From: Bacillota bacterium
GTDB taxonomy: Bacteria; Bacillota; Limnochordia; Limnochordales; ZCTH02-B6
NCBI GenBank assembly: GCA_003387805.1
Contig: QGSR01000098.1
Span: forward strand, 1 to 7,048
Length of the DNA: 7,048 nucleotides
Reading direction: 5' to 3'
The position numbers and the translations under genes were made by a program. Numbering within the stretch: the first letter of the stretch is position 1; each line of letters begins with the position of its first letter. The notes under the pieces are model-generated. The model saw only the letters and a program-made list of their open reading frames with translations. It ran no database searches and was not told where the DNA came from. Positions 1 through 5,376 of this stretch are shown one piece after another.

Positions 1-47
1 CGGCACCCGCCGAGTATCACCTATCCCTTTTCGGGGGCAGGTCCAAG

Positions 48-56
48 TGGTATAAA
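48..56 (+). promoter_or_regulatory. Possible extended -10 promoter element upstream of the M14-like hydrolase
   Basis: TGGTATAAA at 48-56 matches an extended -10 box (TG, one base, then TATAAA, one mismatch to TATAAT). It sits in the only locally AT-richer stretch of the left end (about 11-58). There is no convincing -35 box. If it is used, the transcript would start near 63 and carry a leader of about 110 nt before the GTG at 176. The alternative is that this stretch is coding, the end of an upstream reading frame, because both other + frames are open from base 1 through here. Confidence 0.3.
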
Positions 57-124
57 GAGCCAGGGCCCCGGGCGGGGGCGGGGACCCGAACCCGGGCCCC
101 GCCCCCGACACTGGGACCGCCCCC

Positions 125-175
125 GACCCGGATCCGGGTTCTGACCCGGATCCCGGTTCCGACCCGGAGCCGCCG
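125..175 (+). repeat. 18-bp tandem repeat encoding Asp-Pro-Asp-Pro-Gly-Ser, in frame with the downstream hydrolase
   Basis: Two full 18-bp units (125-142 and 143-160) and a degenerate third (161-175) read DPDPGS, DPDPGS, DPEPP in the frame of the gene that follows. Units 1 and 2 differ at two bases, and both differences are silent third-position changes in this frame (CCG/CCC for Pro, TCT/TCC for Ser). That pattern favours real translation of this frame upstream of the GTG at 176. Together with the preceding Pro/Asp/Gly-rich residues it looks like a flexible linker in front of the catalytic domain. The frame is open back to a TAA at 53-55 but contains no ATG, GTG or TTG before 176. Confidence 0.6.
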
Positions 176-949
176 GTGACGCGCGAAGTGCGCACCCTGC
201 GCCCGGGCACCGCCGACGCCACCGACGTCTACATCATCCGCTCGGCGATGCCGGGCCCGACGGTCATGATCGTGGGCGGCGTCCACGGCGACGAGACGTC
301 GGGCTGGCTGGCCGGCCGGGAAATCAAAGACTGGGAAATCGACGCCGGCACGCTGGTCGTGCTGCCTGAAGCGCACAAACAGGCCGTCGCCCGGCAGCGG
401 CGCACGTCGGCCGCGGGCGTGGACCTGAACCGCCAGTTTCCGCTGGGGCGCCGGCCCACCAATCCGCTGGCCCGGGAGATTTGGGACGTCGTGCTGGAGT
501 TTCAGCCCGACGCGCTGCTGGACATGCACGAAGGCTGGGGCATTTTCGGCATTCACGACTCGGTGGGCCAGACGCTCATCACCTATCCCGCCGGCGACGC
601 CCAGTCCTTCGCCCAGCACGCCACGTCGTATTTGAACACGCACCACGTCAACAACCAGCGGACGTACAGCTTCCGCGTCGTCGGCCCGCCCATCGAGGGC
701 TCGCTGGCCCGCAAGGCCGGCCAGGACCTGGGCATTCCGGCCTTCATCGCCGAGTCGACGGTATACCAGACGAAGCCGGAAACCCGCATCCGCTGGCAAA
801 AGGCGTTCGCCGAGGAGCTCTTGCGCTGGTACGGGCTGCTGACAAGGCCTGAGCGCTACGTTCCGCCGGAGTACCGGATCCAGGCGCAGGCGCCCGGGGA
901 GGGCACGCCGGACATGGCCGCCGGGCCAAATGCGGACGCCGCGGCGTGA
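176..949 (+). CDS. Succinylglutamate desuccinylase/aspartoacylase-family (M14-like) zinc hydrolase
   Basis: This 257-residue zinc-dependent hydrolase has the carboxypeptidase A-like fold family that removes acyl groups or C-terminal residues at amide bonds; the substrate is unknown. Zinc ligands are visible: H37 and E40 in GGVHGDE (34-40) and H118 in DMHE (116-119). DLNRQFP (83-89) supplies the substrate-binding Asn-Arg motif, and E193 in FIAEST is the expected catalytic Glu. The C-terminal 20 or so residues are Ala/Pro/Gly-rich and probably disordered. The GTG at 176 has GGAG at 166-169, spaced 6 nt, and is the only canonical start in the frame after the TAA at 53. However, the Asp-Pro repeat just upstream is in frame and looks translated, so the protein may really be longer, with a frameshift in the G-rich tract near 63-90. 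No signal peptide is visible within the window. The next gene is convergent, with only 9 bp between the stops. Family assignment is secure; the specific reaction is not. Confidence 0.85.
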   Translation: MTREVRTLRPGTADATDVYIIRSAMPGPTVMIVGGVHGDETSGWLAGREIKDWEIDAGTLVVLPEAHKQAVARQRRTSAAGVDLNRQFPLGRRPTNPLAREIWDVVLEFQPDALLDMHEGWGIFGIHDSVGQTLITYPAGDAQSFAQHATSYLNTHHVNNQRTYSFRVVGPPIEGSLARKAGQDLGIPAFIAESTVYQTKPETRIRWQKAFAEELLRWYGLLTRPERYVPPEYRIQAQAPGEGTPDMAAGPNADAAA

Positions 950-958
950 TCGGCTGCG

Positions 959-2455
959 TCACGGCCCCTGCGGCTCCTGGTCCCGTACGTCCACCAAGTC
1001 CTGACGGGGCAGCAGGAAGGCCACGATGAACGACACGCAGGCCGTCAGCAGCACCACGAGGAACACGGCGTGGAGGCCGTCGGCCAGCGCGTGGCGGAGC
1101 TGCTCCAGCACGGCGGGCGCCATCTGCTCCCGGGCGGCCGGGTCCAAAAGCGGGCTGACCATGTCCAGGCCCGTGCCGCCGTTGATGATGCCGTCCGCCG
1201 CGGGGCCGCCCGTACCCTCCAGCGTCAAGCCGCTCAGCCGGGCGTGGAGCCGCTGGTTCAGAATTCCGCCCAGCAGGGCCACCCACAGCGTGCTGCCCAA
1301 AATGCGGGAGAACATGTGGGAGCTGGTGGCCACGCCCCGCCTATTCCACGGCACCTGCGACTGCACCGTGACGATGTACGTGGTCTGGGTGAAGCCCAGT
1401 CCCATGCCCATGACGAAGCTGGCCGCACCCAGCTGCCAGACGGGCGAGCGGACGCCCGCCGTGGCCAGCAGCACGCCGCTGGCCATCAAGAACCCGGCGC
1501 CCATGACGGCCGTGCGGCGGTGGCCCAGGGCGTTCCACGCCCTTCCGGTAAGCACGCTGGCCAGCGGCCAGCCCAGGGAAACGACCGTCAGCATGGCGCC
1601 CGCCACGATGGCCGACGCGCCCAGCACGCCCTGGGCGAACGTGGGGATGAACGAAGACAGGGCGTAAATGAGTCCGCCGCCCAGCATGCCGCCCAAATTG
1701 GCCAGCACGATGGTGCGGTCCCGCAATAAGTCCAGCGGCAGCAGCGGCTCCGGCGCCCGCTTTTCCTGAAGGACAAAGAGGACGAAGCCCGACACCGCGA
1801 TGGACGCCAAAGCCAGCGTGGGCGCCGACAGCCACGACCACGACGTGCCGCTTTGCACCAGTATCATCATGAGCGCGCCCACGGCCACCACCAGGACAGC
1901 GGAGCCGATGTAGTCAATTTGCGGCTGCGAGCGGGTGACCTTTTCCCGGAAGTACACGGCCAAAATGGCGGCCGAGGCGATGCCGAAGGGAATGTTGACG
2001 AAAAACACCCAGTGCCACGACAGCTGCTCGACGATGAAACCGCCCAGGGCGGGACCGACCACCGACGCGACGGCCCAGACGCTGCTGAGGGCGCCCTGCA
2101 CCCGCGGGCGTTCCCGCAGCGTGTACAGGTCGCTGACCATGGTGGTGGCCATGGGCATGACCGCGCCGCCGCCCAGCCCCTGCAGCCCCCGAAAGGCGAT
2201 GAGCTGCACCATCGACTGCGACAGCCCGCAAAGGGCCGTGCCCGACAGAAACAGCCCGATGCCGAACATGAACACCGGCTTGCGGCCGAAAATGTCCGCC
2301 AGTTTCCCGTAAATCGGGATGGACACCGCCTCGGCCAGCAGGTAGATGGAAAACACCCAGCTGTACAGCGAAAAGCCGCCCAAAGACGACACGATGGACG
2401 GCATGGCCGTGGCCACGATGGTGCCCTCCACCGCGGCCAGGAACATGGCCAGCAT
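959..2455 (-). CDS. MFS multidrug-type exporter, DHA2 (EmrB/QacA, 14-helix) family
   Basis: This is an integral membrane proton-coupled exporter. From the ATG at 2455 it is 498 residues, in the range of 14-helix DHA2 drug:H+ antiporters. TM1 carries the family signature around VEGTIVATAMP (9-19). Motif A is GKLADIFGRK (50-59), motif B is around R89-GLQG (89-93), and GPALGGF follows as motif C, the antiporter motif. The C-terminus is hydrophilic. The coordinates use the first canonical start, but that ATG lies inside TM1 and has no ribosome binding site. Translation of the same frame upstream gives RHRNRPVITLAL, exactly the basic/hydrophobic lead-in expected of the family. The frame stays open to a TAA at 2621-2623 without any ATG/GTG/TTG. 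The best upstream candidate is an ATC at 2509 with GAAGGGG (2518-2524) 8 nt before it, giving 516 residues. The substrate is unknown. It is divergent from the amidohydrolase and convergent with the M14-like hydrolase. Confidence 0.93.
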   Translation of the reverse strand: MLAMFLAAVEGTIVATAMPSIVSSLGGFSLYSWVFSIYLLAEAVSIPIYGKLADIFGRKPVFMFGIGLFLSGTALCGLSQSMVQLIAFRGLQGLGGGAVMPMATTMVSDLYTLRERPRVQGALSSVWAVASVVGPALGGFIVEQLSWHWVFFVNIPFGIASAAILAVYFREKVTRSQPQIDYIGSAVLVVAVGALMMILVQSGTSWSWLSAPTLALASIAVSGFVLFVLQEKRAPEPLLPLDLLRDRTIVLANLGGMLGGGLIYALSSFIPTFAQGVLGASAIVAGAMLTVVSLGWPLASVLTGRAWNALGHRRTAVMGAGFLMASGVLLATAGVRSPVWQLGAASFVMGMGLGFTQTTYIVTVQSQVPWNRRGVATSSHMFSRILGSTLWVALLGGILNQRLHARLSGLTLEGTGGPAADGIINGGTGLDMVSPLLDPAAREQMAPAVLEQLRHALADGLHAVFLVVLLTACVSFIVAFLLPRQDLVDVRDQEPQGP

Positions 2456-2599
2456 CAGCGCCAGCGTGATGACAGGTCGGTTTCGGTGGCGAACTTCGGC
2501 GGTATCGATGACGGCGACCCCTTCGACGGATGATGAACCCGGCCGGCCGGGGACCCGCCCGCCGGCGGGACGGCCGCGCCTCGGTGAACCGGCGTCCCC

Positions 2600-2672
2600 A
2601 TCGGCCCGGTGGCGCCGGTCTTATCGGCCCAATGCCGGCGCTCGTATCGGCCCAGCGCCATTCGCTCGGCCC
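2600..2672. repeat. Short direct repeats with core ATCGGCCC at 23-bp spacing
   Basis: ATCGGCCC occurs at 2600-2607, 2623-2630 and 2646-2653, an exact 23-bp period. A variant, CTCGGCCC, follows at 2665-2672, off period. The second and third copies share a longer core, TATCGGCCCA. The intervening bases are not conserved, so this is a spaced motif array rather than a clean tandem repeat. The spacing is close to two helical turns and the position lies between divergent genes, which would fit cooperative binding of a regulator on one face of the DNA. In sequence this GC-rich, chance recurrence of a GGCCC-containing 8-mer is a real alternative. Confidence 0.4.
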
Positions 2673-2810
2673 CGGCGGCCCGGAGCGCCGCCGTGCGGCC
2701 TCTGGCATGCGATGCACACTTTCGCCCGAACGATGGAGCGATCCTGCCCGAAGACGTGCCTGTGGAAGAATGTGGAATCGGCGGGCGGAAGCCAAACCGC
2801 TTTTTCCTCT

Positions 2811-2844
2811 CACCGGCGAGAAGACGGCGGCCGCCGTGCCGGTG
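2811..2844 (+). promoter_or_regulatory. Nested inverted repeat (stem-bulge-stem) upstream of the amidohydrolase
   Basis: A perfect 14-bp palindrome, ACGGCGGCCGCCGT (2824-2837), is enclosed by a second perfect inverted repeat, CACCGGC (2811-2817) and GCCGGTG (2838-2844), with GAGAAG bulged on the left side only. As RNA it would fold into one long GC-rich stem ending about 65 nt before the GTG at 2911. Just upstream, GCGG (2785-2788) and CCGC (2797-2800) can pair in front of TTTTT (2801-2805), a weak terminator-like arrangement. It could be an operator, a leader structure or attenuator, or GC-rich coincidence. No T-tract follows the large stem on either strand, so it is not an ordinary terminator. 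Confidence 0.35.
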
Positions 2845-2896
2845 CTCGGGCAGGTAACGCCGCGGCTTCACCTAATTGTTGGAACAAGGCTTGGTC

Positions 2897-2904
2897 AGGG
2901 AGGG
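2897..2904 (+). promoter_or_regulatory. Ribosome binding site that fixes the amidohydrolase start at GTG 2911
   Basis: AGGGAGGG lies 6 nt before the GTG at 2911. The reading frame stays open far upstream (to about 2530) with an earlier ATG, but the translation there is Arg/Pro-rich and unlike the family. The residues from 2911 onward begin the usual N-terminal beta-strand of amidohydrolases. Confidence 0.8.
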
Positions 2905-2910
2905 AACACC

Positions 2911-4584
2911 GTGCTGATCGTGCGGGGCGATTTCGTTTGGACCGGAGAGCGGCTCATTCCCGACGGCGCCGTCGTGTGTGAGGACGGCCGCATCGTGGCC
3001 GTCGACCCGTGGTCGTCGGTGAGGGAGCGGTTCGTTGGTGGCTCGGGTGAAGATCGGCCGCGCGGGACGGGCGCCCGCGGCCCGGACGCCGGAGGCGCCG
3101 CAGCGTCCCAGGCACCGCCCGAAGCCCAGGCACCGCCCGCAGCCCAGGCTCCGCCCGAAACCCAGGCGCCGCCCCCACCGCCGGAACCGCGCACGCCGCC
3201 GGAACCGCGGACGCCGCGCATCGTCGGCGGCCCCGGCGCCGTGGTGCTGCCCGGCCTCATCAACGCCCACCACCACGGCAACGGCATCACGTCCTTCGCC
3301 CGGGGCGTGCAGGACGACAACTTAGAACCGTGGCTGGCGGCCCTGGGCGCCGCGCCCGCCGTCGACCCGTATCTGGACACGCTTTGGGCGGCCATGGACA
3401 CGTTGGAGGCCGGGTACACGACGATGGTGCTGTTTCAAAGCACGGCGGACCGCACGGGCGACCCCGAAGCGGCCTACGCGGAAGCCACGGCCCGCATCAA
3501 CGCCTGCCGCGACGCGGGCCTGCGGGTGGCCTTCGGCCTGGACGTGACGCAGCAAAACTTCGGCGTGTACGAGACGGCCGCCCGTCCCGCCTCGGGATCC
3601 CCGGCCGCCGGGGGCAGGCGTCCGTCCGGCCCGAACACCGCCGGTCCGCCCCGGGGCCTGTCCACCGCCGACTACATCGCCCTGCTGGAGCGGCTGCGCG
3701 CCGAGTACGCGCACGATGAAGGCGTGGCCGTCTTCGCCGCGCCGTCGGGCCCCGAATGGGTCACCGACGAAACGTGGGAGGCGGTGGGCGCGTGGACGAA
3801 GCAGCACGGCGTGCCGCTCCACACCCACTGTCTGGAGTCGCCGCTGCAGGCCGAGTACGCCCGGCGCGTGCACGGCGGCCGGGCCGTGCGGCACCTCGAC
3901 AAGCTCGGGGCGTTGCACGATCGGACGGCCTTGGTTCACGGCGTGTACCTGACCGCCGACGACTTCCGCCTCATGGCCCAACGCGGCGCGCTCCTCATCA
4001 CGAACCCGGGCTCCAACCTGCGCCTGCGCTGCGGCGTCAGCCCGGTGCTGACGGCGCTGGACCACGGCGTGACCGTCGCGCTGGGCACCGACGGCTGCAC
4101 GCTGGGCGACCGCGACGACGCGTTGGCCGAGATGCGGCTGCTCTTCTACCTGCAGAGGGAAGCGGGCATTGGCACCCGGGCGCTGACGTGGGAGCAGGCG
4201 CTGCGGGCCGCCACCACCAGCGCGGCCGCCGCCACGCCCTGGCGCGGCGAGCTGGGCGTGATCAGGCCGGGCGCACGGGCCGATCTGACGGTGCTGCGCC
4301 GGGACGAGGCCGCCGGGCCGTGGGTCCACCCGGGTTTGCACCCCGTGCACGTGCTGCTGCACCGGGCCGCCCGGCAGCACCTGGCGGCGTCCGTCGTCGG
4401 CGGGCGGGTCGTGTGGGAGCGGGACAGCGGTTTCGCCGCCGTCAGCAAAGCCGACGCGGCGGCGCGCCTCGCAGCGTATTTCGATGAACAGGGTCTTGGC
4501 GGCGGGGCGGATCTGCCCGCGGCGGACACCGCGCCGATGGACGCGGCCGCGGCGCGCGTGCGCGACTACTACAGAACTTGGTAG
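2911..4584 (+). CDS. Amidohydrolase (chlorohydrolase/aminohydrolase, ATZ/TRZ-like) with proline-rich insertion
   Basis: This 557-residue cytosolic metal-dependent hydrolase of the amidohydrolase superfamily belongs to the branch that deaminates or dechlorinates heterocycles such as purines, adenosine derivatives and triazines. Expected residues are present: metal ligands H120 and H122 in PGLINAHHHG, H306 with catalytic E309 in HTHCLE, H343 in LVHG, and metal ligand D394 in LGTDG. NPGSNLRL (365-372) matches the family SNL region, and ADLTVL near the C-terminus marks return to the small beta-sandwich domain. Two low-complexity insertions are unusual. Residues about 43-103 contain QAPP(E/A)(A/T) and PPEPRT repeats where relatives usually need only some ten residues between the beta-sandwich and barrel. 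Residues 225-249 are Pro/Gly/Ala-rich. The remaining core is a normal length of about 470 residues. The GTG start is supported by a strong RBS. The gene is convergent with tetR, 29 bp away. The superfamily is secure; I cannot name the substrate. Confidence 0.92.
   Translation: MLIVRGDFVWTGERLIPDGAVVCEDGRIVAVDPWSSVRERFVGGSGEDRPRGTGARGPDAGGAAASQAPPEAQAPPAAQAPPETQAPPPPPEPRTPPEPRTPRIVGGPGAVVLPGLINAHHHGNGITSFARGVQDDNLEPWLAALGAAPAVDPYLDTLWAAMDTLEAGYTTMVLFQSTADRTGDPEAAYAEATARINACRDAGLRVAFGLDVTQQNFGVYETAARPASGSPAAGGRRPSGPNTAGPPRGLSTADYIALLERLRAEYAHDEGVAVFAAPSGPEWVTDETWEAVGAWTKQHGVPLHTHCLESPLQAEYARRVHGGRAVRHLDKLGALHDRTALVHGVYLTADDFRLMAQRGALLITNPGSNLRLRCGVSPVLTALDHGVTVALGTDGCTLGDRDDALAEMRLLFYLQREAGIGTRALTWEQALRAATTSAAAATPWRGELGVIRPGARADLTVLRRDEAAGPWVHPGLHPVHVLLHRAARQHLAASVVGGRVVWERDSGFAAVSKADAAARLAAYFDEQGLGGGADLPAADTAPMDAAAARVRDYYRTW
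3109..3216 (+). repeat. 18-bp proline-rich tandem repeats inside the amidohydrolase gene
   Basis: Four 18-bp units beginning CAGGC(A/T/G)CCGCCC (3109-3126, 3127-3144, 3145-3162, 3163-3180) encode QAPPEA, QAPPAA, QAPPET and QAPPPP. Two further 18-bp units, CCGGAACCGCG.ACGCCG (3181-3198, 3199-3216), encode PEPRTP twice. The whole array is in frame and falls between the N-terminal beta-sandwich strands and the metal-binding HxH, so it should be an exposed flexible loop. Arrays of this kind can gain or lose units by slippage. Confidence 0.85.
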
Positions 4585-4599
4585 CGCCGACGCCGGCGC
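4584..4599. terminator. Small hairpin in the convergent gap between the amidohydrolase and tetR
   Basis: GCGCCG (4584-4589) and CGGCGC (4594-4599) form a 6-bp stem with a 4-nt loop, beginning on the last base of the amidohydrolase stop and lying 15 bp beyond the tetR stop. No T-run follows on either strand, so an intrinsic terminator is only a possibility based on position. It overlaps the perfect palindrome CCGGCGCCGG (4593-4602). Confidence 0.2.
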
Positions 4600-4613
4600 C
4601 GGGGCGGGCCGCT

Positions 4614-5261
4614 CTATTCAGGCGGGTCTTCGGCCGATGAGGACGCATGGCCGGGCGCCCTCTTCAGCGGGGCCTGCGGGGCCGGCGGGGCCACGGCCGG
4701 CTCAAAGGCCAGCTGGTGCGTGGGCTTCATAATCAAATCCGCATAAATCTGCCCCATGCGCTCGGGCGAATACGGCATGTCGTTTTGGAGCCACCACGAA
4801 ATCAGCCCGAGGAACGAGTAAATGATGTGGTTTACGGCCACATCGAAGGGAACCGGTGCGTCGGAGCGGGGTTTGGCGATGCGGGTGATGCCGGCCGTCG
4901 CGACTTCGTACACCCGGTCCAGCAAGTCGCTGGAGCCCCGGCTGGCCATGAGCAGCAAATACAGCTCGCTGTGCTTTTGCGCGTGTTCGAAAATGATGCG
5001 GCCCGACGCCGCCGGGTCGGTCTCCGCGGCCTGCTGGACCACCAGGTCGACCACTTCCTCGAGGAACTTTTCCAGGACGTCTACGAGCAGCGCCTCTTTG
5101 GCGGTGTAGTGGCGGAAAAACGTGGCGTAGCCGACGCCGGCCCGTTCGGTGATGTCGCGGATGGTGACGGCCTGGTAGCCCTTTTCCAGCGACAGGGAAA
5201 TGAGCGCCTCCGTCAGCAGCCTGCGGGTGCGCGTGATGCGGCGATCTTCCTTCGGTTCCAA
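4614..5261 (-). CDS. TetR/AcrR-family transcriptional regulator
   Basis: This 215-residue DNA-binding repressor-type protein has the usual TetR length. The N-terminal domain holds the helix-turn-helix: TIRDITERAGVGYATFFRHY (33-52) followed by TAKEALL, the classic TetR recognition-helix region. The C-terminal ligand-binding domain (about 60-200) is helical and variable, so the inducer cannot be read from sequence. The last 30 or so residues are Pro/Ala-rich (APPAPQAP) and probably disordered, which is unusual for the family. The start chosen is TTG at 5261, because GGAGGG (5268-5273) lies 6 nt upstream. An ATG 10 codons further upstream (5291) and a GTG at 5351 are in frame, but the ATG falls on the predicted -10 box and lacks a comparable RBS. 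The gene is downstream of the GGT-like gene on the same strand (115 nt gap) with its own promoter. The direct repeats there may be its autoregulatory site; the target genes are not shown. Confidence 0.92.
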   Translation of the reverse strand: MEPKEDRRITRTRRLLTEALISLSLEKGYQAVTIRDITERAGVGYATFFRHYTAKEALLVDVLEKFLEEVVDLVVQQAAETDPAASGRIIFEHAQKHSELYLLLMASRGSSDLLDRVYEVATAGITRIAKPRSDAPVPFDVAVNHIIYSFLGLISWWLQNDMPYSPERMGQIYADLIMKPTHQLAFEPAVAPPAPQAPLKRAPGHASSSAEDPPE

Positions 5262-5267
5262 CGCGGT

Positions 5268-5273
5268 CCCTCC
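5268..5273 (-). promoter_or_regulatory. Ribosome binding site that fixes the tetR start at TTG 5261
   Basis: On the minus strand GGAGGG stands 6 nt before the TTG. It favours the TTG over the upstream in-frame ATG at 5291, which would add ten residues unlike a TetR N-terminus. Confidence 0.8.
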
Positions 5274-5289
5274 ACGCGGTCTCCCGTTC

Positions 5290-5317
5290 ATGTTACACCG
5301 CCGGGGGCGGCTGTCAA
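5290..5317 (-). promoter_or_regulatory. Sigma-70/sigma-A type promoter for tetR
   Basis: Minus-strand TTGACA (5312-5317) is a perfect -35 box. It is followed after 16 bp by TAACAT (5290-5295), a 4/6 match to the -10 consensus including the key A at position 2 and final T. Transcription would begin about 20 nt upstream of the RBS-TTG pair, giving a short leader. The spacer contains the inverted repeat CCGCC-GGG-GGCGG (5298-5310), well placed for a repressor. This is the best promoter in the window. Confidence 0.65.
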
Positions 5318-5358
5318 CCGGCGCGGGCCAGCGGCCCGCCACGGCCGTCAACCGGCGC
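5313..5358 (-). repeat. 12-bp direct repeat overlapping the tetR -35 box
   Basis: GCGCCGGTTGAC on the minus strand occurs at 5313-5324, where it includes most of the -35 hexamer, and again at 5347-5358, 34 bp upstream. The identity is exact over 12 bp, including an AT-containing TTGAC core that is uncommon in this GC-rich gap. A regulator that binds both copies, TetR itself being the obvious candidate, would cover the -35 box. The second copy does not have a matching -10 box that I can see. Confidence 0.5.
5323..5339. terminator. Perfect 7-bp hairpin between the GGT-like gene and tetR
   Basis: GCGGGCC (5323-5329) and GGCCCGC (5333-5339) form a perfect 7-bp GC stem with the 3-nt loop AGC, sitting between the two direct repeats and 38 bp after the end of the GGT-like gene. 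On the minus strand it could slow or end read-through from that gene before the tetR promoter, but there is no T-tract. It could equally be part of the regulatory site. Confidence 0.3.
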
Positions 5359-5376
5359 CGCCGCCGCGCGGCCCGC

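Larger units (their letters stand above)
2510..2910. other. Non-coding gap between the divergent exporter and amidohydrolase genes
   Basis: About 400 bp holds no convincing gene. The frames open here translate to Arg/Pro/Gly-rich sequence with no family resemblance. It must contain the promoters of both flanking genes, but no box pair is clear. The best minus-strand pair is a weak TTGGCT and CATTCT, spaced 17, around 2770-2795. The gap holds a 23-bp-spaced ATCGGCCC repeat (2600-2672), a perfect palindrome CCCGCCGGCGGG (2558-2569), a T5 tract at 2801-2805 and a nested inverted repeat (2811-2844). I recognise no riboswitch or T-box. Confidence 0.6.

Noticed and set aside
17..799. Long minus-strand open frame opposite the M14-like hydrolase (260 codons)
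   Set aside because: Arg/Ala/Gly/His-rich translation with no family resemblance. It mirrors the codon bias of the sense gene, which has clear zinc-binding motifs.
936..947. Perfect palindrome ACGCCGCGGCGT across the end of the M14-like hydrolase
   Set aside because: It is coding sequence of an Ala-rich tail plus part of the stop. The self-complementary stem would have almost no loop and no T-tract, so I do not call a terminator.
2558..2569. Perfect palindrome CCCGCCGGCGGG in the divergent gap
   Set aside because: Short GC-only palindromes are expected by chance in DNA of this composition, and nothing around it marks an operator.
2455..2871. Possible small minus-strand gene upstream of the exporter (138 codons)
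   Set aside because: Translation is Arg/Gly/Pro-rich with no recognisable fold, and it runs out of frame into the true exporter start region.
2530..2910. N-terminal extension of the amidohydrolase from an ATG near 2530
   Set aside because: The extra 127 residues are Arg/Pro-rich with no domain, while GTG 2911 has a strong RBS and matches the family N-terminus.
3322..4380. Long minus-strand open frame opposite the amidohydrolase (352 codons)
   Set aside because: An antisense shadow typical of high-GC coding DNA. The + strand product has all metal ligands and the translation here is low-complexity.
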